A stretch of 64,000 bases of DNA from Streptomyces sp. NBC_00083 (GCF_026343295.1 NZ_JAPELY010000001.1:2046001-2110000); one strand, 5' to 3'. Shown: positions 51,006 to 61,844, numbered from the stretch's first letter. Program-made: numbers and translations. The notes: generated from the sequence alone by a model not told the origin.

Positions 51006-52800
51006 GCTCCACCTCGGCGACTGGGTCGACAGCGCCGTCAACTTCCTCCAGGCCCACCTGTCCTGGCTGTTCGATGCCATCACCCATGTCGTCAACGGCA
51101 TGTACAACGGCATCAACACCGTCCTCGACGCCCCCCAGCCCCTGCTCTTCGCCGGCATCCTCGCCGTCGTCGCCTGGTGGCTGCGCGGGCTCTCCGCCGG
51201 CGTCCTGACCTTCGCCGGGTTCGCGCTGATCGACTCGATCCAGCTGTGGGACGACACCATGTCGACCCTGTCGCTGGTGCTCGTCGCCGCGATCGTGACG
51301 CTGGTCGTGGCGATCCCGCTCGGCATCTGGGCCTCGCGCTCCACCACGGTCAGCGCCGTGATGCGGCCGGTCCTGGACTTCATGCAGACCATGCCGGCCA
51401 TGGTCTACCTGATCCCCGGCATCATCTTCTTCGGCGTCGGCGTCGTCCCGGGCATCATCGCCACCATCGTCTTCTCGCTGCCGCCCGGCGTGCGCATGAC
51501 CGAACTCGGCATCCGCCAGGTCGACGGTGAACTCGTCGAGGCGGCCGAGGCGTTCGGCACCACCCCGCGCAACACGCTGATGCGGGTCCAGCTGCCGCTC
51601 GCACTGCCGACGATCATGGCCGGCATCAACCAGGTCATCATGCTCAGCCTCTCCATGGTCGTCATCGCCGGCATGGCGGGCGGCGGCGGCCTCGGCGGCG
51701 CCGTCTACCGCGCCATCGGCAACGTCGACATCGGGCTCGGCTTCGAGGCCGGCATCTCCATCGTCGTCCTCGCCATGTACCTGGACCGCATGACCGGCGC
51801 GCTCAGCCGCCAGGTCTCCCCGCTCGGCCGTCGCGCGCTCGCCAAGGCGAAGGCCGCCACCGGTGGGCTGAAGATCTGGAACTACCGGCCGCAGCCCGTC
51901 GTCGCGATCGTCGGCGTGGTGATCCTCGCGCTCGTCGCCGGCGGCATGAACATGTTCGGCTCCTCCGGCGAGACCACCGCCTCCGGCGCCAAGAACGTCG
52001 GCAAGGGCAAGAAGATCTCGCTCGGCTACATCCCCTGGGACGAGGGCGTGGCCTCCACCTTCCTGTGGAAGGAGCTCCTGGAGCGCCGCGGCTTCACCGT
52101 GGACGCCCGCCAGTACGAGGCCGGCGCGCTCTACACCGGCATGGCCGGCGGCCAGATCGACTTCGAGACCGACTCCTGGCTGCCCACCACGCACGCCCAG
52201 TACTGGGCGAAGTACAAGGACAAGCTGGAGGACATGGGCTCCTGGTACGGCCCGACCTCCCTGGAGCTCTCCGTGCCGTCCTACGTCAAGGACGTCAACA
52301 CCCTCGACGACCTCAAGGGCAAGGGCTCCGAGTTCCAGAACCGCATCGTCGGCATCGAACCGAGCGCCGGCGAGACCGGGATCCTGAAGGACAAGATCCT
52401 CAAGGAGTACGGCCTGGACGGCGAGTACAAGGTCGTCGACGGCTCCACGCCCGGCATGCTCGCCGAGCTGAAGCGGGCGTACGCCAAGAAGGAGCCCATC
52501 GTGGTTCCGCTCTGGTCGCCGCACTGGGCGTACAACACGTACGACCTGAAGAAGCTCAAGGACACCAAGGGTGCCTGGGGCAAGGGCGACGACGTGCACA
52601 CCCTGGCCCGCAAGGGCTTCGGCGCCGACAACGCCCAGGTCGGTAAGTGGCTGAAGAACTTCCACATGGACGAGAAGCAGCTCACGAGCCTGGAGGCGAA
52701 GATCCAGTCGACGGGCAAGGGCAAGGAGCAGGACGCCGTGCGCGCCTGGCTGAAGGAGAACCCGGGCCTCGCCGACAAGTGGACCCCGGTCGCTTCCTAG
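50998..52800 (+). CDS. Glycine-betaine transporter permease fused to its substrate-binding domain
   Basis: This 600-residue fusion joins an OpuAB/ProW-type permease (about 1-290) to an OpuAC/ProX-type binding domain (about 330-600). The permease has membrane helices and the EAA-type loop EAAEAFGTTPRNTLMRVQLPLA that touches the ATPase. A linking segment with one more membrane helix (about 300-320) places the binding domain on the outer face. The binding domain keeps tryptophans of the betaine box (IPWDEG, TDSWLPTTHAQYW, PLWSPHWAY). ATG at 50998 overlaps the ATPase stop. A 16-bp hairpin terminator follows. The fusion is known in Streptomyces and some Firmicutes. Confidence 0.92.
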   Translation: MPRLHLGDWVDSAVNFLQAHLSWLFDAITHVVNGMYNGINTVLDAPQPLLFAGILAVVAWWLRGLSAGVLTFAGFALIDSIQLWDDTMSTLSLVLVAAIVTLVVAIPLGIWASRSTTVSAVMRPVLDFMQTMPAMVYLIPGIIFFGVGVVPGIIATIVFSLPPGVRMTELGIRQVDGELVEAAEAFGTTPRNTLMRVQLPLALPTIMAGINQVIMLSLSMVVIAGMAGGGGLGGAVYRAIGNVDIGLGFEAGISIVVLAMYLDRMTGALSRQVSPLGRRALAKAKAATGGLKIWNYRPQPVVAIVGVVILALVAGGMNMFGSSGETTASGAKNVGKGKKISLGYIPWDEGVASTFLWKELLERRGFTVDARQYEAGALYTGMAGGQIDFETDSWLPTTHAQYWAKYKDKLEDMGSWYGPTSLELSVPSYVKDVNTLDDLKGKGSEFQNRIVGIEPSAGETGILKDKILKEYGLDGEYKVVDGSTPGMLAELKRAYAKKEPIVVPLWSPHWAYNTYDLKKLKDTKGAWGKGDDVHTLARKGFGADNAQVGKWLKNFHMDEKQLTSLEAKIQSTGKGKEQDAVRAWLKENPGLADKWTPVAS

Positions 52801-52843
52801 CGGACCCCCCACCCGCCGGGCGGACCCCGCCCCACCTCCCTTT

Positions 52844-52879
52844 CCGCAGCCGCGGCCGGTCCTCCGGCCGCGGCTGCGG
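52844..52879 (+). terminator. Terminator of the betaine transporter operon
   Basis: A 16-bp perfect stem (arms 52844-52859 and 52864-52879) closes on a TCCT loop 43 bases after the stop. Confidence 0.85.
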
Positions 52880-53019
52880 AACGTCGCGATCCGGTCCGTT
52901 CGCGTACACAACCGCCTGCGATCTCGGCGGGACGGTCCCCTCCGGGCCCGAAGCTGCGTAGGGTGACCTGCACAGCCGGTGCGGACGCGGACCGAGGGAA
53001 CGGGGAGGGAGCCCGGGAG

Positions 53020-53574
53020 ATGGACGACAAGGAAACTCTTCGGGTGGGGGTGGCGGTGCGGCGCCTGCGCCGCAGCCTCGGCCTCACTCTCGCCGTGGTC
53101 GCCGAGCGCAGCGGCCTGTCGGTGCCCTTCCTCAGCCAGGTCGAGAACGAGCGCGCCCGCCCCAGCGCCCGCTCCCTCCAGCGCGTGGCGGACGCCCTGA
53201 ACACCACGGTCGGCGAGCTGTACGACGCCGCCGACTGCACCCGGACCGTCGACGTCGTACGGGCCGAACCCGACGGGGACGCCCAGGGCGTACGGTCCCT
53301 GCTGCGCGGCCACCACCAGCTGCACGCCATGGAGTTCACCGGCGACCAGGACACCGGGCGCGAATTCCAGCACCGCAACGACGAGTTGATGTACGTGGCC
53401 GACGGCGCCGCCGAGGTCGAGGCCGAGGGCCGCGCCTACCGCCTGGAGCGCGGCGACACGCTCTGCCTGTCCGGCGGGGTGCGCCACCGCTGGCGCGCGG
53501 CGCTCCCCGGCACCCGCATCCTGGTCGTGGCGGTCGCCGACCACATCGAGGCCATCGAGGAGACCCGCCACTGA
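53020..53574 (+). CDS. XRE-family regulator with cupin domain
   Basis: This 184-residue regulator has an N-terminal Cro/C1 helix-turn-helix (about 8-65, LGLTLAVVAERSGLSVPFLSQVENE without the last residues) and a C-terminal cupin barrel (about 100-180, RNDELMYVADGAAEVEAEG and ERGDTLCLSGGVRHRW). The HTH-cupin pair is common in regulators that sense a small molecule or amine. ATG at 53020 is preceded by a GGGAGGGAG site. Its stop overlaps the start of the next gene (TGATG), so both proteins are probably made in fixed ratio. The ligand is unknown. Confidence 0.87.
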   Translation: MDDKETLRVGVAVRRLRRSLGLTLAVVAERSGLSVPFLSQVENERARPSARSLQRVADALNTTVGELYDAADCTRTVDVVRAEPDGDAQGVRSLLRGHHQLHAMEFTGDQDTGREFQHRNDELMYVADGAAEVEAEGRAYRLERGDTLCLSGGVRHRWRAALPGTRILVVAVADHIEAIEETRH

Positions 53575-54287
53575 TGCGGGTGGTCTCGCTCGTGCCGTCC
53601 CTGACGGAGGCGGTCGAGGTCAGCGCGCCCGGCCTCCTGGTGGGCGTGACCGGCTGGTGCACCCACCCCGCGCACCTCGACGCCGAGCGGATCGGCGGCA
53701 CCAAGAACCCCGATGTCGCTCGCGTCGTGGCCCTCGCCCCCGACCTGGTGATCGCGAACGAGGAGGAGAACCGGCCCGAGGACCTGGCCGCGCTCGCCGC
53801 CGCCGGGCTCGATGTCCTGGTCACCGAGGTCCGCACCGTGGCAGGGGCCTTCACCGAGCTGGAGCGCGTCCTGGTCGCGGGTTGCGGTCTGGCGCGGCCC
53901 GCCTGGCTGGACACCGCCGAAGAGGTCTGGGCCGGGGTGCGTCCGGGCCCCGAACGCCGGGCCGTCGTGCCGATCTGGCGCAAGCCCTGGATGGTGCTCG
54001 GGCGCGACACCTTCGCGGGCGACCTGCTCGCCCGTCTCGGCGTGCGCAACGTCTACGCGGGCCACACCGAGCGCTACCCGCGCATCGCGATCGACGAACT
54101 GAACGAGGCCGGCGCCGACCTGGTCGTGCTCCCCGACGAGCCCTACCGCTTCACGCCCGAGGACGGCCCCGAGGCCTTCCCCGCGCTGCCCGCAGCGCTC
54201 GTCGACGGCCGTCAACTCACCTGGTACGGGCCGTCGTTGGCCGAAGCGCCGGCCGTACTCGGCGCGGCGCTCGGCATCGACGTCTGA
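53574..54287 (+). CDS. BtuF-like helical-backbone metal/cobalamin-binding protein without signal peptide
   Basis: This 237-residue protein has the fold of periplasmic cobalamin/siderophore receptors (BtuF class): MRVVSLVPSLTEAVEV at the start, GVTGWCTHPAHL, ALAPDLVIANEEENRPED and YPRIAIDELNEAGADLVVLPDEPYRF. It has no signal peptide or lipobox, so it should stay in the cytosol, unlike the classical receptors. Its start overlaps the stop of the XRE-cupin gene. It might be a ligand store or a companion sensor for that regulator, but this is inference; cobalamin binding is assigned only by similarity. It is convergent with the TDT gene. Confidence 0.82.
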   Translation: MRVVSLVPSLTEAVEVSAPGLLVGVTGWCTHPAHLDAERIGGTKNPDVARVVALAPDLVIANEEENRPEDLAALAAAGLDVLVTEVRTVAGAFTELERVLVAGCGLARPAWLDTAEEVWAGVRPGPERRAVVPIWRKPWMVLGRDTFAGDLLARLGVRNVYAGHTERYPRIAIDELNEAGADLVVLPDEPYRFTPEDGPEAFPALPAALVDGRQLTWYGPSLAEAPAVLGAALGIDV

Positions 54288-54291
54288 GGGA

Positions 54292-54307
54292 CCCGCCCCT
54301 CGGCGGG
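54292..54307. terminator. Short hairpin between convergent genes
   Basis: CCCGCC and GGCGGG (54292-54297 and 54302-54307) form a 6-bp stem with a 4-base loop between the BtuF-like and TDT genes. Confidence 0.5.
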
Positions 54308-54308
54308 G

Positions 54309-55424
<1,116 letters not shown>

Positions 55425-55480
55425 GTGTCCAGCTTCCGCCGGGCTCTGCGGCCCCGCCACGCCCGTCGCGGCTATGAGCC

Positions 55481-55497
55481 CATAAGCTGGGTTTATG
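55481..55497. promoter_or_regulatory. LysR-type box overlapping the lysR start codon
   Basis: CATAA-N7-TTATG (55481-55485 and 55493-55497) is an inverted repeat with the T-N11-A form. It contains a TAAGCT -10-like hexamer (55483-55488) seven bases before the ATG at 55495. The position suits autoregulation and control of the divergent TDT gene. Confidence 0.6.
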
Positions 55498-56439
55498 AGC
55501 ACGAACGGTTCCGGGGAGACCAGCCCGCTGGCCCATCGCGTGCCCGACCTGGGCGCGATGGAGCTGCTGCTCGCCGTCGCCCGGCACGGCAGCCTCGGGC
55601 GCGCGGCCCGCGACCTCGGCATCACCCAGCCCGCCGCGAGCAGCCGCGTCCGCTCGATGGAACGGCTGCTCGGCGTCGCGCTGGTCGACCGCTCCCCGCG
55701 CGGCTCCCGGCTCACCGCCGAGGGCGTCCTGGTGACGGACTGGGCCAGGCGGGTGGTGGAGGCGGCCGAGGCGTTCGACGCGGGTGCGCAGGCGCTGCGC
55801 GGGCGCCGGGACTCCCGGCTGAGGGTCGCGGCGAGCATGACGATCGCCGAGTACCTGCTGCCGGGCTGGCTGATCGCGCTGCGCGCCGAGCGGCCCGGCA
55901 CCGCGGTGTCGCTCAGCGCGGGCAACTCGGCGGTGGTGGCCGAGCGGCTGCTCGCGGACGAGGCCGACCTCGGTTTCGTCGAGGGCCTCGGCACGCCCCC
56001 GGGCCTCGACTCCGCGGTCATCGGCCACGACCGGCTGGTGGTGGTCGCCGCGCCCTCGCACCCCTGGGCCCGCAGGCACCGTCCGCTGCCGCCCGCCGAG
56101 CTCGCCGCGACCCCGCTGATCCTGCGCGAGCCCGGGTCGGGGACGCGGCAGGTCCTCGACGCGGCGCTCGCCGCGCACGGGGGGCTCGCCGAGCCCCTCA
56201 TCGAGCTGTCCTCCACGACGGCGGTGAAGGCGTCCGTGGTCAGCGGGGCGGGGCCTTCGGTCCTCAGCGAGCTGGCGCTGGGGGAGGAGCTGGCGGCGCG
56301 CCGTCTTGTACGGGTCCCTGTCGAGGGGGTTCGTCTGCGGCGCGACCTCCGCGCGGTATGGCGCCGGGGCCCCCTCCCGGCGGGCCCCGCCCGCGCCCTC
56401 CTCTCCCTCACCCGAGCGACTGGCTCCGCCGCGGGCTGA
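55495..56439 (+). CDS. LysR-family transcription regulator
   Basis: This 314-residue regulator has an N-terminal winged helix (about 18-80, GSLGRAARDLGITQPAASSRVRSME without its last residue) and a two-lobed effector domain (about 100-300, RLRVAASMTIAEYLLPGW). It lies divergent to the TDT transporter gene with a LysR-type box between them, so that gene is its most likely target. Its mRNA is probably leaderless: TAAGCT at 55483-55488 is seven bases before the ATG and there is no ribosome site. Its 3' end runs into the second tandem-repeat array. Confidence 0.87.
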   Translation: MSTNGSGETSPLAHRVPDLGAMELLLAVARHGSLGRAARDLGITQPAASSRVRSMERLLGVALVDRSPRGSRLTAEGVLVTDWARRVVEAAEAFDAGAQALRGRRDSRLRVAASMTIAEYLLPGWLIALRAERPGTAVSLSAGNSAVVAERLLADEADLGFVEGLGTPPGLDSAVIGHDRLVVVAAPSHPWARRHRPLPPAELAATPLILREPGSGTRQVLDAALAAHGGLAEPLIELSSTTAVKASVVSGAGPSVLSELALGEELAARRLVRVPVEGVRLRRDLRAVWRRGPLPAGPARALLSLTRATGSAAG

Positions 56440-57165
56440 GGATGCGCATGCTGCCCGGCACCCGTGCCGCCAGGGGCGCGGGGAACTGCGCGGGACGCGG
56501 GCACGGTCCGCAGGCGTAGGCGGGGTTGCCTGGGGCTCCGCCCCAGACCCGGTTCGGGCCTGAACGGCGCTCGTCCTCAAACGCCGGACGGGCTGGGGGT
56601 GTGCATGCTGCCCGGCGTGGCGTAGCTAGGGGCGCGGGGAACTGCGCGAGAAGCGGGCACGGTCCGCAGGCGTAGGCGGGGTTGCCTGGGGCTCCGCCCC
56701 AGACCCCGGTTCGGGCCTGAACGGCCCTCGTCCTCAATCGCCGGACGGGCTGAGGGGGCCAGCATGGGCCGGGGTCGAGCAGCCGGAGGGGCTGAGGATG
56801 TGCATGCTGTCCGGCACCCGTGCCGCCAGGGGCGCGGGGAACTGCGCGGGACGCGGGCACGGTCCGCAGGCGTAGGCGGGGTTGCTTGGGGCTCCGCCCC
56901 AGACCCCGGTTCGGGCCTGAACGGCGCTCGTCCTCAATCGCCGGACGGGCTGAGGTGGCCGGCATGGGCCAGGGTCGAGCAGCCGGACGGGCTGAGGGTG
57001 TGCATGCTGCCCGGCACCCGTGCCGCCAGGGGCGCGGGGAACTGCGCGAGAAGCGAGCACGGTCCGCACCCGATGGCGGGGTTGCCTGGGGCTGCGCCCC
57101 AGACCCCGTTCGCGCCTGAACGGCCCTCGTCCTCAAACGCCGGACGGGCTGAGGGGGCCCGTGTC
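56440..57165. repeat. Tandem-repeat array 2 (units of 156 and 200 bp) at a convergent junction
   Basis: The core AGGGGCGCGGGGAACTGCGC begins at 56472, 56628, 56828 and 57028 (spacings 156, 200, 200). Each unit follows one order: the core, a GGGCACGGTCCGCAGGCG segment, GGGGCTCCGCCCCAGACCC, then CCTCAAACGCCGGACGGGCTG (A or T varies). The 200-base units carry an extra 44-base part with GTCGAGCAGCCGG. No credible gene lies here, although long antisense frames cross it. The array spans the gap between the convergent LysR and PuuD-like genes and enters the 3' end of the latter. Core words match array 1. Confidence 0.9.
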
Positions 57166-58008
57166 GACCGGCGCCGAGCAGCCGGCCGGGGTGGCGTCGG
57201 GCTCGGCCGTGTGAACGGACTGTGCGGGGGCGGCCGGGACCGGGCGAACGGGCGGGGTGGCGTTCGGCGGGGCCGGGTAGTCGGGCGGGGTGAGGCCGGA
57301 CGGGGTCGAGCGGGGGGATGCTGCTCGGATCAGGGCCTCGGCCACTCGGAGGTCCGTGCCCATCTCGGGGTGCCACTGAACCCCCAACACCCAGGCGGAG
57401 CCGGGAAGTTCGGCCGCCTCCACCGTGCCGTCCTGCGCGTACGCCGAAACGACCAGACCCTCCGCGAGCCGGTCCACGCACTGGTGGTGGTAGGTCGGCA
57501 CGGCTGTCGCCTCGGGGACGAGCGAGGCGTACAGCGTGCCCGGTACCGGCTCCACCGTGTGCTCGCCGAACACACCGCGTCCCCCGGTGTGCCCCTCCAG
57601 GTGCTGCACCAGCGTCCCGCCGAGCGCGACGTTGAGGAGCTGCAGCCCCCGGCAGATGCCGAGCAGCGGGGTGCCCGAAGCCAGTGCCGCCTCGATCAGG
57701 GCCAGCTCCCAGGCGTCCCGTTCGCGGGCGGGCGGCCCGGTGCGCGGCGACGGCTCGGCCCCGTACCTGACCGGGTCGACATCCGCCCCGCCCGCGACGA
57801 TCAGGCCGTCCAGGCGCGCCACCACCTCCGCCGCGGCCCCCGGCCCGTCGTCCGGCGGCAGCATCGCGGCCAGCCCGCCGGCCGCCCGGACCAGCCGGGG
57901 GTATCCGGCCGGCAACAGGGCGGCGGGCAGCTCCCACACGCCCCACCGGGCGGGCTCCAGATACGTACTGATGCCGATGAGCGGCTTGGGCACGGCGGCG
58001 GTCTCCAT
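57133..58008 (-). CDS. Class-I glutamine-amidotransferase-like hydrolase (PuuD-type gamma-glutamyl hydrolase)
   Basis: This 291-residue cytosolic hydrolase cuts gamma-glutamyl amides, as PuuD releases GABA from gamma-glutamyl-GABA. The core (about 7-225) has the nucleophile Cys in LLGICRGLQLLN, the catalytic His in YHHQCVD and VQWHPEMG, and an oxyanion segment. In the cluster it would release glutamate from the product of the ligase pathway, which is inference. The last 60 or so residues are Pro/Ala/Ser-rich and disordered, and the stop codon lies inside the repeat array. ATG at 58008 is 22 bases after the permease stop. It has no strong ribosome site, so it may be coupled to the permease. 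Confidence 0.88.
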   Translation of the reverse strand: METAAVPKPLIGISTYLEPARWGVWELPAALLPAGYPRLVRAAGGLAAMLPPDDGPGAAAEVVARLDGLIVAGGADVDPVRYGAEPSPRTGPPARERDAWELALIEAALASGTPLLGICRGLQLLNVALGGTLVQHLEGHTGGRGVFGEHTVEPVPGTLYASLVPEATAVPTYHHQCVDRLAEGLVVSAYAQDGTVEAAELPGSAWVLGVQWHPEMGTDLRVAEALIRAASPRSTPSGLTPPDYPAPPNATPPVRPVPAAPAQSVHTAEPDATPAGCSAPVDTGPLSPSGV

Positions 58009-58030
58009 TCCAGGAAGCGGCGGGCGAGGG

Positions 58031-59482
<1,452 letters not shown>

Positions 59483-59516
59483 GAGCCGCTCCAGATGATC
59501 GTCAGGGGAGATCAGG

Positions 59517-59539
59517 TCAATGGTTCGGCTGCATACCTT
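59517..59539. promoter_or_regulatory. Cluster operator, copy before the permease
   Basis: TCAATGGT-N7-CATACCTT at 59517-59539. The same 16 fixed bases with the same 7-base spacer recur at 60416-60438 before the ligase gene. GGT and ACC half-sites fit the FadR-type operator style. Confidence 0.7.
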
Positions 59540-59600
59540 TGTCGCAGGGAAGGAGATGCGCAAGGGGTGTACGTAAAACCGCGGTTACGGCATGCGTGCG

Positions 59601-59641
59601 GGAGCCCGGCGGTGAACGGGCCCGCCCGGGGCTCGGGCTCC
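59601..59641 (-). terminator. Hairpin after the FadR-type gene
   Basis: GGAGCCC (59601-59607) pairs with GGGCTCC (59635-59641), with a GC-rich loop that can fold further. It adjoins the stop of the regulator gene. Confidence 0.45.
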
Positions 59642-60394
59642 TCAGGTCAGGAAGCCGCGCAGCAGCGCCGCCGTCCCCCCGCAGTGCTCCCGCATCACCT
59701 CGCGCGCCCCGTCGGCGTCGCCGTCGAGCACCGCCTCGACCAGCGCGGTGTGCTGGTGCTGGGAGTGCTCCAGGTTGCGGACCAGGAGCGGGATGCAGTC
59801 CAGGAGGTCGTTCACGGTGGCCCGCACCGCCGCGTACTGGGCGGTGAGGCTGGGCGATCCGGACAGCTCGGAGAGGGTGAGGTGGAGCAGGGTGTCCTGG
59901 CGGCGGTAGTCGGAGAGTTCGGCGTCATGGGTCGCGGCGAGTGCGGCCCGCAGCCGCTCGGCGCCCTCCTCGCTCAGGCCGTGCGCCGCGCACAGCCCGG
60001 CCGCACCGACCTCCAGGACCTCGCGGAAGCGCAGGGCGTCCTCGACGTCGACCGACGCGATACGCCGGCGCAGCTCGTCCTCGCCGCCCTCGGCCGGTCT
60101 GGGCAGTACGAACGTGCCGCCGTACCTGCCGCGTCTGCTCTCCACCAGGCCCTGGTCCTGGAGGACCTTGAGCACCTCGCGCAGGGTGACCCGGCTGATC
60201 CCCATCCGCTCGGCCAGCTCCCGCTCCGACGGCAGGCGTTCACCCGGCGGCACCAGGCCGAGGCGCAACAGCTGGAGAACCTGCTCCAGTGCTTCCTCGA
60301 AGCCGTTCCCGGCCCGTACGGTCCGCAGGACGGGGACGAGCGTGTCCGGCGTCCGGCCCTCCGCGTGGTCCGCCGCATCGATCTTCTTCGCCAC
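59642..60394 (-). CDS. FadR/FCD-type GntR regulator of the gamma-glutamylation cluster
   Basis: This 250-residue regulator has a winged helix (about 40-105, ERLPSERELAERMGISRVTL and the wing) and a helical FCD effector domain (about 120-245, DTLLHLTLSELSGSP, NLEHSQHQHTALVEAV). It lies between the permease-hydrolase unit and the divergent ligase unit, and the same motif stands before both. It is therefore the likely repressor of both, perhaps relieved by the amine or a glutamylated intermediate. GTG at 60394 follows AGAGGA at about nine bases; the TTG at 60415 is less likely. It shares its promoter region with the ligase gene. Confidence 0.85.
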   Translation of the reverse strand: MAKKIDAADHAEGRTPDTLVPVLRTVRAGNGFEEALEQVLQLLRLGLVPPGERLPSERELAERMGISRVTLREVLKVLQDQGLVESRRGRYGGTFVLPRPAEGGEDELRRRIASVDVEDALRFREVLEVGAAGLCAAHGLSEEGAERLRAALAATHDAELSDYRRQDTLLHLTLSELSGSPSLTAQYAAVRATVNDLLDCIPLLVRNLEHSQHQHTALVEAVLDGDADGAREVMREHCGGTAALLRGFLT

Positions 60395-60415
60395 GTCGTG
60401 GATTCCTCTTCCCAA

Positions 60416-60442
60416 TCAATGGTCTTACCCCATACCTTATGG
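60416..60442. promoter_or_regulatory. Cluster operator, copy between regulator and ligase genes
   Basis: TCAATGGT-N7-CATACCTT at 60416-60438, overlapping the dyad CCATA-CCT-TATGG at 60430-60442. It lies 22-44 bases before the regulator start on one side and about 30 bases before the ligase start on the other. Confidence 0.75.
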
Positions 60443-60471
60443 CTCTCGGCTGACCCAAGGAGGAGCTTCCC

Positions 60472-61836
60472 GTGGCAGACCGCACACCCCCGCTCTCGAT
60501 CGAGGAGCTGCGAGACCTCGTCGCGAGCGGTGAGATCGACACTGTCGTCCTCGCCTTCCCCGATATGCAAGGGCGGCTGCAGGGCAAGCGCTTCGCGGCC
60601 GGCTTCTTCCTCGACGAGGTCCTGGCCCACGGCACCGAGGGCTGCAACTACCTGCTGGCCGTCGACACCGAGATGAACACGGTCGACGGTTACGCGATGT
60701 CGTCCTGGGAGCGCGGCTACGGCGACTTCGCCATGCACGCCGACCCGGCGACCCTGCGCCGCGTGCCGTGGAACGAGGGCACCGCGATGCTCATCGCCGA
60801 CCTCGGCTGGAACGACGGCTCGCCCGTCGTCGCCGCGCCCCGCCAGATCCTGCGCCGCCAGCTGGAACGCCTCGCGGAGCTCGGCTACACCGCGCAGGTC
60901 GGCACCGAACTCGAATTCATCGTCTTCAAGGACAGCTACGAGCAGGCCTGGGACGCCGGCTACCAGGGCCTCACCCCGGCCAACCAGTACAACATCGACT
61001 ACTCCGTCCTCGGCACCGGCCGCATCGAGCCGCTCCTTCGCCGCATCCGCAACGAGATGCAGGCCGCGGGCCTGACCGTCGAGTCGGCCAAGGGGGAGTG
61101 CAACCCCGGCCAGCACGAGATCGTCTTCCGCTACGACGAGGCCCTGGTCACCTGCGACCAGCACGCCATCTACAAGACGGGCGCCAAGGAGATCGCGGCC
61201 CAGGAGGGCGTCTCGCTCACCTTCATGGCCAAGTACGACCAGCGCGAGGGCAACTCCTGTCACATCCACCTCTCGCTCACCGATGAGAACGGCGCCAACG
61301 TGATGGCGGGCGACGGGTCCGACCCCATGTCGCCCGTGATGCGCCACTTCCTCGCCGGACAGCTCGCCGCGCTCCGCGACTTCTCCCTGCTGTACGCGCC
61401 GAACATCAACTCCTACAAGCGCTTCCAGCCCGGCTCCTTCGCGCCCACCGCCGTCGCCTGGGGCCACGACAACCGCACCTGCGCGCTGCGGGTCGTCGGC
61501 CACGGCGCCGGAACCCGCTTCGAGAACCGCCTCCCGGGCGGCGACGTCAACCCGCACCTCGCCGTCGCCGGACTCGTCGCGGCCGGACTGTACGGCATCG
61601 AGAACAAGCTGGAGCTGCCCGAGGCCTGCACCGGCAACGCCTACACCGGCGACTACGCCCACGTCCCCACCACCCTGCGCGAAGCCGCCGAGCTGTGGGA
61701 GAAGAGCCCCATCGCCAAGGCCGCGTTCGGGGACGAGGTCGTCGCCCACTACCGCAACATGGCGCGGGTCGAACTCGACGCGTTCGACGCCGCGGTGACC
61801 GACTGGGAGCTCCGCCGCTCCTTCGAACGCCTGTGA
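60472..61836 (+). CDS. glnA4: Glutamine-synthetase-like gamma-glutamyl-amine ligase (GlnA4-type)
   Basis: This 454-residue member of the glutamine synthetase III/PuuA-like branch joins glutamate to an amine. Catalytic-core motifs are present: metal-site GTELEFIVF, GECNPGQHEIVFRY, HIHLSL, NSYKRFQPGSFAPTAVAWG and RFENRLPGGDVNPHL. The Tyr adenylylation site and full ammonium pocket of GlnA are absent. In S. coelicolor the GlnA4 enzyme makes gamma-glutamylethanolamide from ethanolamine. The cluster here (permease, ligase, dehydrogenases, hydrolase) fits that route, so I use the symbol on similarity and context. GTG at 60472 follows AAGGAGGAG. It is divergent from the FadR-type gene. Confidence 0.85.
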   Translation: MADRTPPLSIEELRDLVASGEIDTVVLAFPDMQGRLQGKRFAAGFFLDEVLAHGTEGCNYLLAVDTEMNTVDGYAMSSWERGYGDFAMHADPATLRRVPWNEGTAMLIADLGWNDGSPVVAAPRQILRRQLERLAELGYTAQVGTELEFIVFKDSYEQAWDAGYQGLTPANQYNIDYSVLGTGRIEPLLRRIRNEMQAAGLTVESAKGECNPGQHEIVFRYDEALVTCDQHAIYKTGAKEIAAQEGVSLTFMAKYDQREGNSCHIHLSLTDENGANVMAGDGSDPMSPVMRHFLAGQLAALRDFSLLYAPNINSYKRFQPGSFAPTAVAWGHDNRTCALRVVGHGAGTRFENRLPGGDVNPHLAVAGLVAAGLYGIENKLELPEACTGNAYTGDYAHVPTTLREAAELWEKSPIAKAAFGDEVVAHYRNMARVELDAFDAAVTDWELRRSFERL

Positions 61837-61844
61837 GGAACGAG

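Noticed and set aside
56408..57946. 512-residue minus-strand frame through repeat array 2
   Set aside because: The translation is a tandem of near-identical low-complexity blocks produced by the repeat units; it starts inside the hydrolase gene in another phase.
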